Origin: Hydrogenovibrio sp. SC-1
Lineage (GTDB): Bacteria > Pseudomonadota > Gammaproteobacteria > Thiomicrospirales > Thiomicrospiraceae
Direction: 5' to 3'
Length of the DNA: 32,955 bases
NCBI RefSeq assembly: GCF_002848135.1
Contig: NZ_PKGB01000023.1
Location: forward strand, 1 to 32,955
The translations under genes and the position numbers were made by a program. Shown here one piece after another: positions 1 to 8,241 of the stretch. How positions within the stretch are numbered: the first letter of the stretch is position 1; each line of letters opens with the position of its first letter. The notes beneath the pieces are model-generated. The model was given only the letters and a program-made list of their open reading frames with translations, was not told where the DNA came from and did no database searches.

Positions 1-205
1 GAAGTACTTCACCCATTAGTTTTATATAGTGCTGATCAATCTGATCAAGAAGCGCGGAAATTTCCTCAAGCTTTTCTTGGCGAAGTCGGATCTGCTGCCA
101 TTTCATCTCTAGCCTTGCTAAGGCAGTAGAGTTCCAGTGCGTCAATAGACCACCGACTAAACCTCCAAGCAAGGTACCTGCTACTCCAATTATTGCGGCG
201 TCCAT
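1..205 (-). CDS. Small membrane-anchored protein of unknown function (partial, C-terminus off the left edge)
   Basis: The reverse strand is open from the ATG at 205-203 to the window edge, giving 68 residues. It begins MDAAIIGVAGTLLGGLVGGL, a glycine-zipper-like hydrophobic segment (about residues 5-22). A charged stretch rich in Q, E, K, R and L follows (about residues 28-60) and should form a coiled coil. An upstream ATG at 211-209 is in frame but abuts the AAAAGGAG ribosome binding site. The ATG at 205 sits 6 nt after it and is the better start. I do not recognise the family. A single N-terminal membrane anchor with a cytoplasmic coiled coil is what can be seen. The end of the protein lies outside the window. 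Confidence 0.7.
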   Translation of the reverse strand, partial: MDAAIIGVAGTLLGGLVGGLLTHWNSTALARLEMKWQQIRLRQEKLEEISALLDQIDQHYIKLMGEVL

Positions 206-531
206 ATTCATCTCCTTTTATGGCTAACTATAAATTGGACATCCTAAACTCGTTATATCAAGTATGTTGACGACTTATAATAATGCCGTTTTATGTTTTA
301 ATTTAGTACAAAAAGCTAAACTAACTTGATGTTTTTATAAGTATTACTATTTTAATAAAGTCGTTTAAGGGGCATATAGTATGGCTAATAAACCTAGGGA
401 TTTCTAATAGGGATTCAAGTTATCCGAAAACACTCAAGTCTCGCCTTTATTTCAAAAAAATTAAGTACATAGTAATACATATTTAACCAGGCCTGGGCAT
501 TTTTATTAGTTGACTACATTTCAAGCAATAG
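206..531. other. AT-rich intergenic region with one CCAGGCCTGG repeat
   Basis: No convincing gene is present. The region contains an 8-codon ORF at 381-407 (MANKPRDF) preceded by AAGGGG at 367-372, probably chance. It also contains the first copy of the AACCAGGCCTGGGC repeat at 485-498. The promoter of the partial gene at 1-205 should lie at 206-320, but I see no clear -35/-10 pair. Confidence 0.5.
473..504. repeat. Direct repeat, copy 1 (pairs with 1418-1450)
   Basis: TAATACATA, two variable bases, then TAACCAGGCCTGGGC and a T5 run. The copy at 1418-1450 shares this layout, differing at two bases in the spacer and by a 1-nt indel before the T run. The two copies bracket the methyltransferase gene in the same orientation. 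Both contain the CCAGGCCTGG palindrome (here 487-496). Confidence 0.75.
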
Positions 532-556
532 AAAAGCGGCCATTTAGACCGCTTTT
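532..556. terminator. Bidirectional Rho-independent terminator after the methyltransferase gene
   Basis: Stem AAAAGCGG (532-539) pairs with CCGCTTTT (549-556) around a 9-nt loop, with A/T runs on both sides. It is homologous to the terminator after the glutamine synthetase gene at 3865-3889, both sharing a GGCCATT loop region. It therefore appears to belong to the lost synthetase copy whose tail is at 581-634. Confidence 0.8.
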
Positions 557-580
557 AAAATTACTGCAACTTGTACTTGT

Positions 581-634
581 TTAAAACAGGTGGCTGTAAC
601 GCTCTATTTCCCAAGCTGAGACGGTTTGATGCTA
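581..634 (-). pseudogene. Remnant 3' end of a second type III glutamine synthetase gene
   Basis: Directly after, and in frame with, the TAG stop of the methyltransferase gene, the minus strand encodes [16 protein letters not shown] and then TAA. This is identical in protein to the last 16 residues of the synthetase at 3913-5268. Eight of the 16 codons differ, and all eight changes are synonymous (for example ACC/ACT, ATA/ATC, CTG/TTG). The homology continues through the spacer and the terminator (527-637 against 3860-3971). The pattern says the donor was a diverged but functional paralogue, not a fresh copy. The TAG at 632-634 aligns with a TAC (Tyr) codon in the intact gene. The remainder of the paralogue is absent, having been replaced by or deleted up to the methyltransferase gene. 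Confidence 0.9.
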
Positions 635-1216
635 GGCATTCACAGCGACACCCATGACAACCCTCATTGAACCATTCTCACTTTCCATTGAAAATGGAAT
701 GGATATTGAGCATTTAGAGAACCCTGCTTGCGCCAGTGTTGATTCAATCAATTCCTTTGAAAAGCCTATGCCAGGTTCTTCACTTTCCTTTAGCCAGTCC
801 CACTGAACCAATAAACCATCCTTTTTTAGCAATTGTTTTAGAAGCTTAAGTGTTTCTTGATAATCAGGCACAAAAGCCAAAACAGATGACGCTACGATCA
901 AATCTAAATCATTCTTGAGAACGTCATTAAGCTCAATGAGCTCTTGGCTCAGTTCAGCATTTATTGTGTGTACATGGTTAAGACGTTTATCGGTAAGAAT
1001 GGAAATCATCTTCTCAGAAGAATCCATCGCCACGACTGAGCTCGCGTGTTTGGATATTTTTTCTGTTAGCAGGCCTGTACCACAGCCGAAGTCCAGTACC
1101 TTAAGTCCCTCTAAATCAACAATTTTCAATAATGACTCATAGGCCTTATCGCAATATGAAATAACGGCCTCATTGCTGTCCCAACCGTCAGCATAATCGT
1201 CCCAACTTTCGCTCAT
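632..1216 (-). CDS. Class I SAM-dependent methyltransferase
   Basis: The product is a 194-residue Rossmann-fold methyltransferase. Motif I is VLDFGCGTGLLT (about residues 41-52), the acidic residue after strand 2 is in VVAMDSS, and a later motif is LDLIVASSVLAFVPD. This layout is typical of small cytoplasmic UbiE/Methyltransf_11-like enzymes. The substrate cannot be told. I prefer the ATG at 1216-1214 (MSESWDDYA) over the TTG at 1234; AGGAAA lies about 10 nt upstream. It stands alone, with a 538-base gap upstream and a terminator downstream. The stop codon joins directly to a glutamine synthetase tail, and the gene is flanked by direct repeats at 473 and 1418. Both features point to arrival by recombination. 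Confidence 0.85.
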   Translation of the reverse strand: MSESWDDYADGWDSNEAVISYCDKAYESLLKIVDLEGLKVLDFGCGTGLLTEKISKHASSVVAMDSSEKMISILTDKRLNHVHTINAELSQELIELNDVLKNDLDLIVASSVLAFVPDYQETLKLLKQLLKKDGLLVQWDWLKESEEPGIGFSKELIESTLAQAGFSKCSISIPFSMESENGSMRVVMGVAVNA

Positions 1217-1754
1217 TATCGTCAATTTCCTCAAGTTATCATTTTGGTGCTTTAAATCAGAGTCATAGGTTTAAAAGATTGACTATTTTCCTAATTGAAG
1301 CATGTGTTCGGTTTTTCGTAAACCTCAAACACCTTCTTAGCTAGTACTCTTGTTTAAGATCAAGGTAGCCAATTTAGAAGTTGTTTTCATCCATTACTTC
1401 AAAAACGACATCCATAATAATACATACATAACCAGGCCTGGGCGCTTTTTAACTGAAATAAAAGCTAGTTATTGATGACAATTCTTTAGCGTTTCGGGAC
1501 TAGACGGGAGGTTTATTGTAAAAAAACAAAATCCCCCAAATCTCATTTCATTTCAATTACCTAAAGCAGTTGCTAATTCAATAAACTCAATGTAACCTTA
1601 CTAAATATATTGTTTTTTTGGGTTGATTCGCTTTGATCATGATTGCGACCCTATCTAGAGAATCCGCTTGGAACTCTATAAAATAAATCTGATAGAGAAA
1701 CGCTATTAACGAGCTGAACTGTTTGAAAGTGCCTAATTTATAAAAGAATACTGT
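1217..1754. other. Intergenic region between divergent methyltransferase and diguanylate cyclase genes
   Basis: No ORF worth calling on either strand. It holds repeat copy 2 (1418-1450) and otherwise AT-rich sequence in which the divergent promoters must lie. A G-rich/C-rich pair (GGGAGG near 1506, TCCCCC near 1532) could form a weak hairpin. I see no tRNA or other structured RNA. Confidence 0.5.
1418..1450. repeat. Direct repeat, copy 2 (pairs with 473-504)
   Basis: Same layout as copy 1: TAATACATA, two variable bases, TAACCAGGCCTGGGC, two bases, T5. The CCAGGCCTGG core is 1432-1441. It lies upstream of the methyltransferase start, so the gene is bracketed by same-orientation repeats about 945 bp apart. 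Confidence 0.75.
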
Positions 1755-2942
1755 ATGAAAAGACATTTAAGCGCCAACAAACCACTGACGATTATGGGGC
1801 TTGCCATGACCCTGATGCTGACGCTCGTGGCGACATTCGGCTATACGGCACTCCATCAAGCTAAACAGATTGAACAAACATTCCATGACTTTTTTCAACA
1901 TCCCTTTACGGTCAGTAATGCGGCAGGCCAGTTGAGATATGCGGTTACGAAAAGCCAACTGATCCTAACCAATCAACTTCAAAGTCTAACCCCCAGTCAG
2001 CACTATGGTTTTCATCAGAATGTTGAAACTTTAAATACAGACATTAATCGTCAGCTACAAATCATTCAGTCGCAATTTTTAGGTGATATGGATAAGATTC
2101 ACCAACTGGAAAAATTGCTTGAGAAATGGCAAAAGTACGAGATGGAAATCCACTTATTGATTACCGATCAGGAGTCTGAAAAAGCCAAACACTTATTTCA
2201 AAGTAAAATGGTACTGCTCAATGAGCAAATCAATGTGCTCACGGATTATATTTTGGGCTTTGCTCTGAACAAGGCAAAACAATATGAGTCGAAGGCAATG
2301 CAGTCTAGTGAGCAATCGACCCGATTATTAACACAAGCGATTATGTTAACGCTCACGGTCATTATCACTATTTTGGGATATTTGATTTGGTACTTTTATC
2401 AATATAGCGAGAGAGTCGAAACCCGTGCGCTAACGGACAAACTAACGGGGTTATTTAATCGTGCTTTTTTAGAAGCTGAATTGCCGCGCCAATTTAATCT
2501 AGCCGACGAAGAGACTTCCAGTGTTTACACTATGCAGGTCATTGATGTGGACAACTTCAAACAGGTGAATGATACCTACGGTCACAATATTGGTGACCAA
2601 GTGCTAGTGACCTTAGCCAATGAACTGAAACACCATTTTCGTAAGGACGATATTATCGTGCGCTGGGGCGGAGACGAGTTTGTGTTAATTTTACCTAACA
2701 CCAGCGAAATAGAAGCCTTGGCGATTGCGGAAAGCTTTAGAGCGCGCTTGGAAGATATGCCCATTCAGACCGACAAAGGGATTATTTACTTTACGGTCAC
2801 GATTGGGATAAGCGAATTTTTATTGTCTGAACCCATAAAGCAAGCATTTGAAAGAAGTGATGCGGCGCTCTATCAAGCCAAACAAAGAGGACGAAATTGT
2901 GTCGCGTCCTATAAATCATTGACGCCCCAGAGTGATCACTAA
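1755..2942 (+). CDS. Membrane-bound diguanylate cyclase (GGDEF)
   Basis: This 395-residue protein makes cyclic di-GMP from two GTP. Its layout is TM1 (about residues 12-33), a largely helical periplasmic sensor region resembling a four-helix-bundle domain (about 34-190), TM2 (about 192-215), then a GGDEF domain (about 225-385). The active-site motif is intact (GGDEF, 305-309). An RxxD product-inhibition site is present as RKDD (296-299), five residues before it. No EAL domain is fused, so it should be a dedicated, feedback-inhibited cyclase. The sensed signal is unknown. The ATG at 1755 has only a weak upstream AAAAGAA. The gene is monocistronic and ends at a terminator shared with the convergent YceI gene. 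Confidence 0.92.
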   Translation: MKRHLSANKPLTIMGLAMTLMLTLVATFGYTALHQAKQIEQTFHDFFQHPFTVSNAAGQLRYAVTKSQLILTNQLQSLTPSQHYGFHQNVETLNTDINRQLQIIQSQFLGDMDKIHQLEKLLEKWQKYEMEIHLLITDQESEKAKHLFQSKMVLLNEQINVLTDYILGFALNKAKQYESKAMQSSEQSTRLLTQAIMLTLTVIITILGYLIWYFYQYSERVETRALTDKLTGLFNRAFLEAELPRQFNLADEETSSVYTMQVIDVDNFKQVNDTYGHNIGDQVLVTLANELKHHFRKDDIIVRWGGDEFVLILPNTSEIEALAIAESFRARLEDMPIQTDKGIIYFTVTIGISEFLLSEPIKQAFERSDAALYQAKQRGRNCVASYKSLTPQSDH

Positions 2943-2998
2943 GATTTTTTACAGAATAATTGTGACGTCTTTGCAGCATTCGTCGTATTCAAAGAATA

Positions 2999-3023
2999 AA
3001 AAACGGCCATATAGACCGTTTTT
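2999..3023. terminator. Bidirectional terminator between convergent genes
   Basis: Stem AAAAACGG (2999-3006) pairs with CCGTTTTT (3016-3023). It lies between the ends of the diguanylate cyclase gene (plus strand) and the YceI gene (minus strand) and can serve both. Confidence 0.85.
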
Positions 3024-3039
3024 AACAGGTTTGTTTGGT

Positions 3040-3618
3040 TTATTGTTGTTTAAATATCAAACTGAACGTGACCGGGACGGCTGAGCTGATAGATGGCAGG
3101 TTTGCAACCTCACGCAATTTTTCAATGCCTTCCAATAAATCATATTGAGATGCCTCTACAATAACTGGGTTCATTGATACGGCTAAAATTCTATCTTTTG
3201 CTAATTTCACAACGCGCACATCGGTTGCCATTTCTTGTGATACACCGTGCAAAGACAGGTTAAAACGAAATGAATCTTGGTATGTTTCACCAATAGCCAT
3301 CTTATCAATCGTTTTAACGTCTAAAGCCGCGCTGATGTTTGCTTTTGAAAATGAGGCAATTTCAAAAAGCATAGATTTCATTCGTTCATTACGTTTTGGA
3401 ATATTGGTCTCAACACTGCCTAAATCGATATTGATTGATAATTTTCCATCAGAGTTTATTGATCCTTCAAGCTGCTTAAAGCTGTTCACCTCTCCCACTT
3501 TAGACTTTTTTATAGAAACATAATTAAGTTCCGAATCATCATTTACCAGCGCCCATTGAGCCAGCGCATTGGTAGAAAAAAATACCGTTGCCAGTATCAA
3601 AATGCATCTTTTTAACAT
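3040..3618 (-). CDS. YceI family periplasmic protein
   Basis: The 192-residue protein has a clear Sec signal peptide (MLKRCILILATVFFSTNALA, cut about residue 20). It then has a YceI-like lipocalin-fold body: a SELNYVSIKKSK start, a GSI..DGKLSINIDLGSVETNIPKRNERM segment and a FNLSLHGVSQEM segment. These features match periplasmic isoprenoid- or lipid-binding YceI proteins. The actual ligand is unknown. GAGGAG lies 7 nt before the ATG, so the start is secure. There is no operon partner: a terminator lies downstream and a 294-nt gap upstream. Confidence 0.85.
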   Translation of the reverse strand: MLKRCILILATVFFSTNALAQWALVNDDSELNYVSIKKSKVGEVNSFKQLEGSINSDGKLSINIDLGSVETNIPKRNERMKSMLFEIASFSKANISAALDVKTIDKMAIGETYQDSFRFNLSLHGVSQEMATDVRVVKLAKDRILAVSMNPVIVEASQYDLLEGIEKLREVANLPSISSAVPVTFSLIFKQQ

Positions 3619-3864
3619 CTCACTTCTCCTCTGATTTTTAAATCATCTCATAGTATTTATGGCTGACACGTTTTAAGCGTCTAACAATCATTAGCCATCG
3701 TAAATGGGTTATATTAAATAGATTAACGTCTGACAACAATACCATTTCATTTTATTAGTTTGGCAAAAAATAAAAATAACCCTATGTTTTTTCAGGGTTT
3801 ATACATTCCATATAATTGTTCAGGCTATCACAGCATGACTCATAAATCTCGATCTTAGACAATA

Positions 3865-3889
3865 AAAAACGGCCATTGAGGCCGTTTTT
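3865..3889 (-). terminator. Rho-independent terminator of the glutamine synthetase-like gene
   Basis: Perfect 10-bp stem AAAAACGGCC (3865-3874) with GGCCGTTTTT (3880-3889) and a 5-nt loop. It sits 23 nt past the stop of the minus-strand gene. Its sequence and surroundings are homologous to 532-556. Confidence 0.88.
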
Positions 3890-3912
3890 AAAGTAACTGC
3901 AATAGACGCTGT

Positions 3913-5268
3913 TTAGAACAAATGGCTATAGCGCTCGATTTCCCAAGCTGAAACAGTTTGATGGTAGGATTCCCACTCTGCCGTTTTGTATTTAATGAAT
4001 TCATCGCTAAGCCCTTTGCCAAGCGTTTTCTCAACAAACGGATCGGCTTTAAAGGCCTCAACAGCTTCCAGTAAATTTTTCGGCAAGAACTCAATGCCTC
4101 TGGCTTCGCGCTCGGCTTCGGTTAAATCATACAAGTTATCTTCTTGTGGATTGCCTGGATCGAGTTTTTCACGAATGCCTTCCAGCCCCGCTGCCAACAC
4201 TAAAGTGGATGCCAAATAAGGATTCACCGAGCCATCAGCATTGCGCGATTCAAAGCGACCACCGCCCATAGGGACTCTGACTGAGTTGGTTCGGTTGTTT
4301 GAACCAAAGGAATTAAAGACTGGCGCCCAAGAGAAGGTGGCCATATCACCCTGTCGAACCAACCGCTTGTAGCTGTTCACGGTGGGCGAAAACACCGCAC
4401 AAAGTGCTGGGCCATGTTTTAAAACACCGGCAATAAAGTGATAGCCAATATCCGTTAGCCCCAAGCCTCGTGGGTCGTCTTTTGGATCACATTTAAAAAC
4501 GTTTTCACCGGTTTCTTTATCAAATAAAGACATATTAAAATGCGCGCCATTACCGGTTTTATCGGCAAAGGGTTTGGGCATAAAGGTGGCCAACAAGCCT
4601 TCTTCTTGCGCATAATGTTTTGCCATATAGCGGAAGAAGATAAACCGATCACACATGGTCAATCCATCGCTATATTGGAAATCAAACTCATATTGACCGT
4701 TAGCGTCTTCGTGATCGAGTGAATATAAATCCCAGCCTAGATCGTTAATGGTAGTCGCCATTTTGTCTAACCAGGTAAAACGATTCATAAAGCTGCGAAC
4801 GTCATAGCAAGGCTTGGTTAATTTGTCGTCCTTGTCGGGCACGGATAGGCGGCCATCATCTTTTTCTTTCAGCACAAACAATTCACATTCGATACCCAGA
4901 TTAAAACCAAAGCCCATTTCTTCGGCTTCGGCTAATACTTTTTTCAGAGCCACGCGGGTATTGATCTCATAAGGTTCACCATGCAGGGTATTGTCTGCAG
5001 CCATCCAAGCGACTTCTGGTTGCCAAGGCAACTGAATTAAGCTGTTTAAATCGGGGACGGAAGCGATTTCATCTTCATTGGGTTTTTGCCCCAAGCCATC
5101 CAAGGCATATCCGGTATACAATTCAGACCCTTTAACCATGTGATCTAAATGATCAATTGGCACAAACTTCCCTTTAGGGATGCCGTGTATATCAACATAA
5201 GCACCTAAACAGTATTTGATGCCTTTGTCTTTTAGGGTTTGTTTGGTCGTTTCAATATCATTTGCCAT
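3913..5268 (-). CDS. glnT: Type III glutamine synthetase-like ligase (glutamate-ammonia or glutamate-amine ligase)
   Basis: The 451-residue protein is of the short GlnT/GMAS class. Known members join glutamate's gamma-carboxyl to ammonia or to an amine (for example gamma-glutamylmethylamide synthetase) using ATP. Visible signatures are the beta-grasp start, the metal-binding GIECEL (125-130), [27 protein letters not shown] and [24 protein letters not shown] resembles the adenylylated-tyrosine region of class I enzymes. The ATG follows AAGAGA and lies 14 nt after the creatininase gene, so the two are one transcript. Sequence alone does not tell ammonia from amine as substrate. Linkage to a creatininase-family hydrolase and a binding protein argues for an amine. 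A second, lost paralogue left its tail at 581-634. Confidence 0.85.
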   Translation of the reverse strand: MANDIETTKQTLKDKGIKYCLGAYVDIHGIPKGKFVPIDHLDHMVKGSELYTGYALDGLGQKPNEDEIASVPDLNSLIQLPWQPEVAWMAADNTLHGEPYEINTRVALKKVLAEAEEMGFGFNLGIECELFVLKEKDDGRLSVPDKDDKLTKPCYDVRSFMNRFTWLDKMATTINDLGWDLYSLDHEDANGQYEFDFQYSDGLTMCDRFIFFRYMAKHYAQEEGLLATFMPKPFADKTGNGAHFNMSLFDKETGENVFKCDPKDDPRGLGLTDIGYHFIAGVLKHGPALCAVFSPTVNSYKRLVRQGDMATFSWAPVFNSFGSNNRTNSVRVPMGGGRFESRNADGSVNPYLASTLVLAAGLEGIREKLDPGNPQEDNLYDLTEAEREARGIEFLPKNLLEAVEAFKADPFVEKTLGKGLSDEFIKYKTAEWESYHQTVSAWEIERYSHLF

Positions 5269-5282
5269 AACGTTTATCTCTT

Positions 5283-6050
5283 TTATAGGTTTGTTTTATC
5301 AAAATAGCCATAATCTAGCGGTGCGGTTTCAGCCATGCCTTTTTTCACCACTTTGCTTAAATCTTCAACCATCCAATCGAATAACTCTGTGCCCCTTTCA
5401 AGGGTTGCCAAGCTTGGGCTTCCCGTGACCCCATTCAAACTGGTTCGATTAACGGGATGTGAAAAAACACTGTCTTCGGTTCGATCTGGATCGTCACTGT
5501 CTTGCAATTTATCTTCACGTACGAGTTGTGGTGCCACGGCCATCATTAAAGACGTTTCAGCTTCATTGGCATGCCAATCTTCAGCATCTTCAAAATGACG
5601 TGCTTTGACCCTTTCGCTAACCGAAGCCGAATTGATCAATGCCACCATAAAGCCATCATGTTCGGCACGCAGTATCTCTAAAGCACACCGCAAGGGTGCA
5701 AAGTTGGAAACATGACTGTTTAAAATAAACAGTCGCTTAAACCCTGAGTCATGTACCCAATCACCGATGTCTTTCACCACATCAATTAGGGTTTTGGGTT
5801 GCAAGGCAATGGTGCCTGGCCAACGCTTTGAATGGCCGATGGAACAGCCATAAGGCAAGGTTGGTAACAATGCCACTTGAGTTTGTTCAGCGACCTTTTC
5901 TGCAAGTTGATGGGCTATCTCTGAATCCATTCCACAGCCCAAATGCGGACCATGCTGCTCAGTTGCGCCCACCGGCAATATCGCGGAATCGATGCCGGAA
6001 CTAACTAATAGGGAAACTTCCTCCCATGTCATCTGATGCCATTGATTCAT
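5283..6050 (-). CDS. Creatininase-family amidohydrolase
   Basis: The 255-residue metal-dependent hydrolase belongs to the creatininase/MftE/FAPy-deformylase superfamily. The metal-site strand [20 protein letters not shown] (25-44) supplies Glu, His and Asp. LNSHVSN (110-116) replaces the usual NGHGGN, and [10 protein letters not shown] supplies further conserved His and Glu. Family members open cyclic amides or cleave formamides and similar C-N bonds. The substrate here is unknown. I take the ATG at 6050 (AGGTAG 5 nt upstream) over the GTG at 6080, which lacks a ribosome site. It is cotranscribed with the glutamine synthetase-like gene 14 nt downstream. The altered NGHGGN loop suggests a specialised subgroup. 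Confidence 0.82.
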   Translation of the reverse strand: MNQWHQMTWEEVSLLVSSGIDSAILPVGATEQHGPHLGCGMDSEIAHQLAEKVAEQTQVALLPTLPYGCSIGHSKRWPGTIALQPKTLIDVVKDIGDWVHDSGFKRLFILNSHVSNFAPLRCALEILRAEHDGFMVALINSASVSERVKARHFEDAEDWHANEAETSLMMAVAPQLVREDKLQDSDDPDRTEDSVFSHPVNRTSLNGVTGSPSLATLERGTELFDWMVEDLSKVVKKGMAETAPLDYGYFDKTNL

Positions 6051-6148
6051 ATTGCTACCTAAATCCCCTTTTTTATACACAAACGGATCCCTTAGCCAGA
6101 AGATGTTCTTCTAACAAGCTTTTGAATATAAAAAGAATTTAATAAAAA

Positions 6149-6171
6149 ATAGCCGCAAGAACTGCGGCTAT
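6149..6171 (-). terminator. Rho-independent terminator after the substrate-binding protein gene
   Basis: Perfect 9-bp stem ATAGCCGCA (6149-6157) with TGCGGCTAT (6163-6171), loop AGAAC. It is followed on the minus strand by a T6 run. It separates the binding-protein transcript from the creatininase-ligase pair, so abundant binding protein can be made without equal amounts of the enzymes. Confidence 0.9.
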
Positions 6172-6197
6172 GATTGTTCATAACGACGGGGGTTGAA

Positions 6198-7175
6198 TTA
6201 CAATCCCTGTGTTAAAGAAGCATCAATGTATGAATCGATTTTTTGTGGATCAGCGTAAACTTTATTGGCAACGTTAAAGTCGTCAGAAAGTTTTGTTGAA
6301 CCGTAGATAGAGCTGAATCCATCGCCTTTTTTGAAGTGTTTCTTCGCTTCTTCAAGCGTCAGAATCTTGGTGCCTTCTACAAACTTACCATACTTTTCAG
6401 GTGATAACCCAACACGTGATGCCATGATTTTGATTGCATCCGCTTTGGTTTTAGGATCATTGACATAATCCACCACTTTATACCAAACTTTAGCAACCTT
6501 TTCCCACTTAGCACGAGCGGCTGAATAGCTGCTTGGAGAAACACACAACATATCGTAAATCAGGCCAGGTTCATCGGCACTGGTATAGATGGCTTTTGAC
6601 CCAGGAACCAAATCTAAAGCAGAACCTGAACTAGGCTGCCATGCAACAATCGCGTCAACCTGACCAGACGCCAAAACTTGTGGTGTTTCATTGGTTGGAA
6701 CATTAACCAACGTTACATCAGACTCTGACATCCCATTGTCTTTTAATGCATTTAACAGTAATAAGTGACTCACGAAACCAACTTCGACGCCCACTTTCTT
6801 ACCTTTTAGATCTTTAATCGAATCAATGCCTGGTGCACCAATCACCATGTCATTACCATTACTGTAGTCGTTCATTAAGAACATCACACTTTGTGCGCCT
6901 GTAGCACCGGTCACCAAAGCATCACCATTGGTCATACCAACCGCATCCAATTGTCCTGCGGCAAATGCGTCCATTGAAGCGACATAGTCAAACCATTCAA
7001 ATTGAACATCCACCCCTTCTTCAGCAAACCAATCCTTTTCGATGGCCACTTCCCATGCTACCCAGCCAGGCCAATCACTATAGCCAATTTTTAAAGGCTC
7101 GGCGCTGACAGACAGAGCAGAGGTTGAAAGAAATAATCCTGCGAAGAAACCGACTAACGACTGACGTGAGAACAT
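6198..7175 (-). CDS. ABC transporter substrate-binding protein, NMT1/THI5-like, urea-carboxylase-associated type
   Basis: The 325-residue periplasmic protein has a signal peptide (cut after about residue 25, VSA-EP). The mature start [20 protein letters not shown] is typical of the SsuA/TauA/THI5 fold. The stretch [21 protein letters not shown] and the following [11 protein letters not shown] resemble binding proteins found beside urea carboxylase (guanidine or urea utilisation) genes. That is recalled family similarity, not a search. AGGGTGG precedes the ATG. No permease or ATPase gene is adjacent, so it is an orphan and must dock with a transporter encoded elsewhere. Its own terminator lies downstream, and an NtrC-type box and a palindrome lie upstream. 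A small nitrogen-rich solute is the likely ligand. Confidence 0.82.
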   Translation of the reverse strand: MFSRQSLVGFFAGLFLSTSALSVSAEPLKIGYSDWPGWVAWEVAIEKDWFAEEGVDVQFEWFDYVASMDAFAAGQLDAVGMTNGDALVTGATGAQSVMFLMNDYSNGNDMVIGAPGIDSIKDLKGKKVGVEVGFVSHLLLLNALKDNGMSESDVTLVNVPTNETPQVLASGQVDAIVAWQPSSGSALDLVPGSKAIYTSADEPGLIYDMLCVSPSSYSAARAKWEKVAKVWYKVVDYVNDPKTKADAIKIMASRVGLSPEKYGKFVEGTKILTLEEAKKHFKKGDGFSSIYGSTKLSDDFNVANKVYADPQKIDSYIDASLTQGL

Positions 7176-7269
7176 ATTGGTACCACCCTAAGTTATTACA
7201 AATTGAAAGAAAGGTAATAAACATTAAACAGACTGTATACCAATAAACTTTTTAGCTTACATTTCATAG

Positions 7270-7287
7270 CGTTATAATTTTATAACG
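7270..7287. promoter_or_regulatory. AT-rich inverted repeat upstream of the binding-protein gene
   Basis: CGTTATAA, TT, TTATAACG: perfect 8-bp arms, 95 bp before the start codon at 7175. It could be a repressor or activator operator, or part of a promoter, since on the minus strand it contains TATAAAAT. No regulator can be assigned. Confidence 0.45.
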
Positions 7288-7337
7288 AAAATAACCACTA
7301 TAAATCACACCAACATTTAACAAATACAATCATAAGC

Positions 7338-7352
7338 GCATTATATTGGTGC
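7338..7352. promoter_or_regulatory. NtrC-type box upstream of the binding-protein gene
   Basis: GCATTATATTGGTGC (plus strand) matches 13 of 15 positions of the box at 11026-11040 read on the minus strand. It agrees well with the enteric NtrC consensus (GCAC..A-N3-TGGTGC) on its right half. It lies about 165 bp upstream of the start at 7175. I found no GG-N10-GC sigma-54 element between it and the gene, so its role is uncertain. Confidence 0.4.
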
Positions 7353-7353
7353 A

Positions 7354-8208
7354 CTATTGTCGTCGCGCTTCCAAGAAGGCCGCCAAGACAATTAAGGTTC
7401 CACCCACCATTTCATATGGGGAAAGCGTTTCTCCCAATAGGATGCTGGCGGAAACCACCGCGGTAACCAATTCAAAAATCACAATAATTGAAGAACGGCC
7501 CGCTTCCATGTGCGTGACGGCCCACTGAGTTCCCAAGTTTGCAGCCATCATCCAAACGGCGGCATAAACCCCTAATAATAACCAGGCCTGGTTGCTCACC
7601 TCTAGATTCCATGGACTTTGTTCGGTGGCTAACAGCAAAATTGACGACAACAGCACCGCCCCCAAAAACATAAAGGCCAATTTACTATAAACCGATACGG
7701 TGGGTGACACGCGAAAAACAATATTATTCATCGCAAACAAAAACCCGGATAGCAAGGCAACTGCATCGATCCATGAAGGTGGTGCAATAAAGGCATTCAT
7801 ACCACCCACCACTAAAAACGCACCGATAACTGATAAACCGACACCTAACCACCTGACGGCATCAATTCGTTCTTTGAGAAAAATTCGACCGCCCAGCACT
7901 CCCCAAAGTGGCACCAAATAAAACAACACCATGACCCGAATCACTTCGCCATAGATTAACGCGGTATTAAATGCTAACTGTGCGCCCCCTCCTAACAAAG
8001 CAACACCGACAAGGATTCGCCAGTCTGATAGTAAATATCGTCTCTGCCGCCAACACCAAGGCAACATAATGACCAATAACGCTAAGTAAACAAAGAAAGT
8101 TAGGGCAATGCCGTGAAAGCCTTGCTCGTGAAGCGATTTCAATGGCAACCAAGTCAACCCCCATAAAATGGACGCCACAAAAAGAACAATAACCGCGCGG
8201 TTTTGCAT
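7354..8208 (-). CDS. EamA-family (DMT superfamily) transporter
   Basis: The 284-residue integral membrane protein has about ten transmembrane helices in two EamA repeats. It begins VIVLFVASILWGLTWLPLKS, with repeat 2 near SWIDAVALLSGFLFAMNNIVF. The second repeat ends GGTLIVLAAFLEARRQ. Family members export or import amino acids, drugs or metabolites by secondary transport. I choose the ATG at 8208, which has AAGGA 8 nt upstream; the track of open sequence extends to 8229. It is the last gene of the operon starting at 10902, 33 nt after the TIM-barrel gene. In context it probably moves the pathway substrate or a product. One copy of the CCAGGCCTGG repeat (7582) lies inside it and encodes NQAWLLL. 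Confidence 0.85.
   Translation of the reverse strand: MQNRAVIVLFVASILWGLTWLPLKSLHEQGFHGIALTFFVYLALLVIMLPWCWRQRRYLLSDWRILVGVALLGGGAQLAFNTALIYGEVIRVMVLFYLVPLWGVLGGRIFLKERIDAVRWLGVGLSVIGAFLVVGGMNAFIAPPSWIDAVALLSGFLFAMNNIVFRVSPTVSVYSKLAFMFLGAVLLSSILLLATEQSPWNLEVSNQAWLLLGVYAAVWMMAANLGTQWAVTHMEAGRSSIIVIFELVTAVVSASILLGETLSPYEMVGGTLIVLAAFLEARRQ
7582..7591. repeat. CCAGGCCTGG repeat inside the EamA transporter gene
   Basis: Extends to a perfect 14-bp palindrome AACCAGGCCTGGTT (7580-7593). On the minus strand it is followed by TTATTATTAGG, matching the AT-rich tail seen at other copies. Confidence 0.85.
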
Positions 8209-8241
8209 AAATAATTCCTTAATAAACACTCAGCGTGTAAT

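Noticed and set aside
381-407. Leader peptide MANKPRDF with an upstream AAGGGG
   Set aside because: Eight codons, no downstream plus-strand gene for more than 1 kb, and no attenuator-like structure.
6048-6066. A GG-N10-GC sigma-54-like spacing just before the creatininase start
   Set aside because: The -12 GC would be about 5 nt from the start codon and the flanking bases do not match TGGCAC or TTGC.
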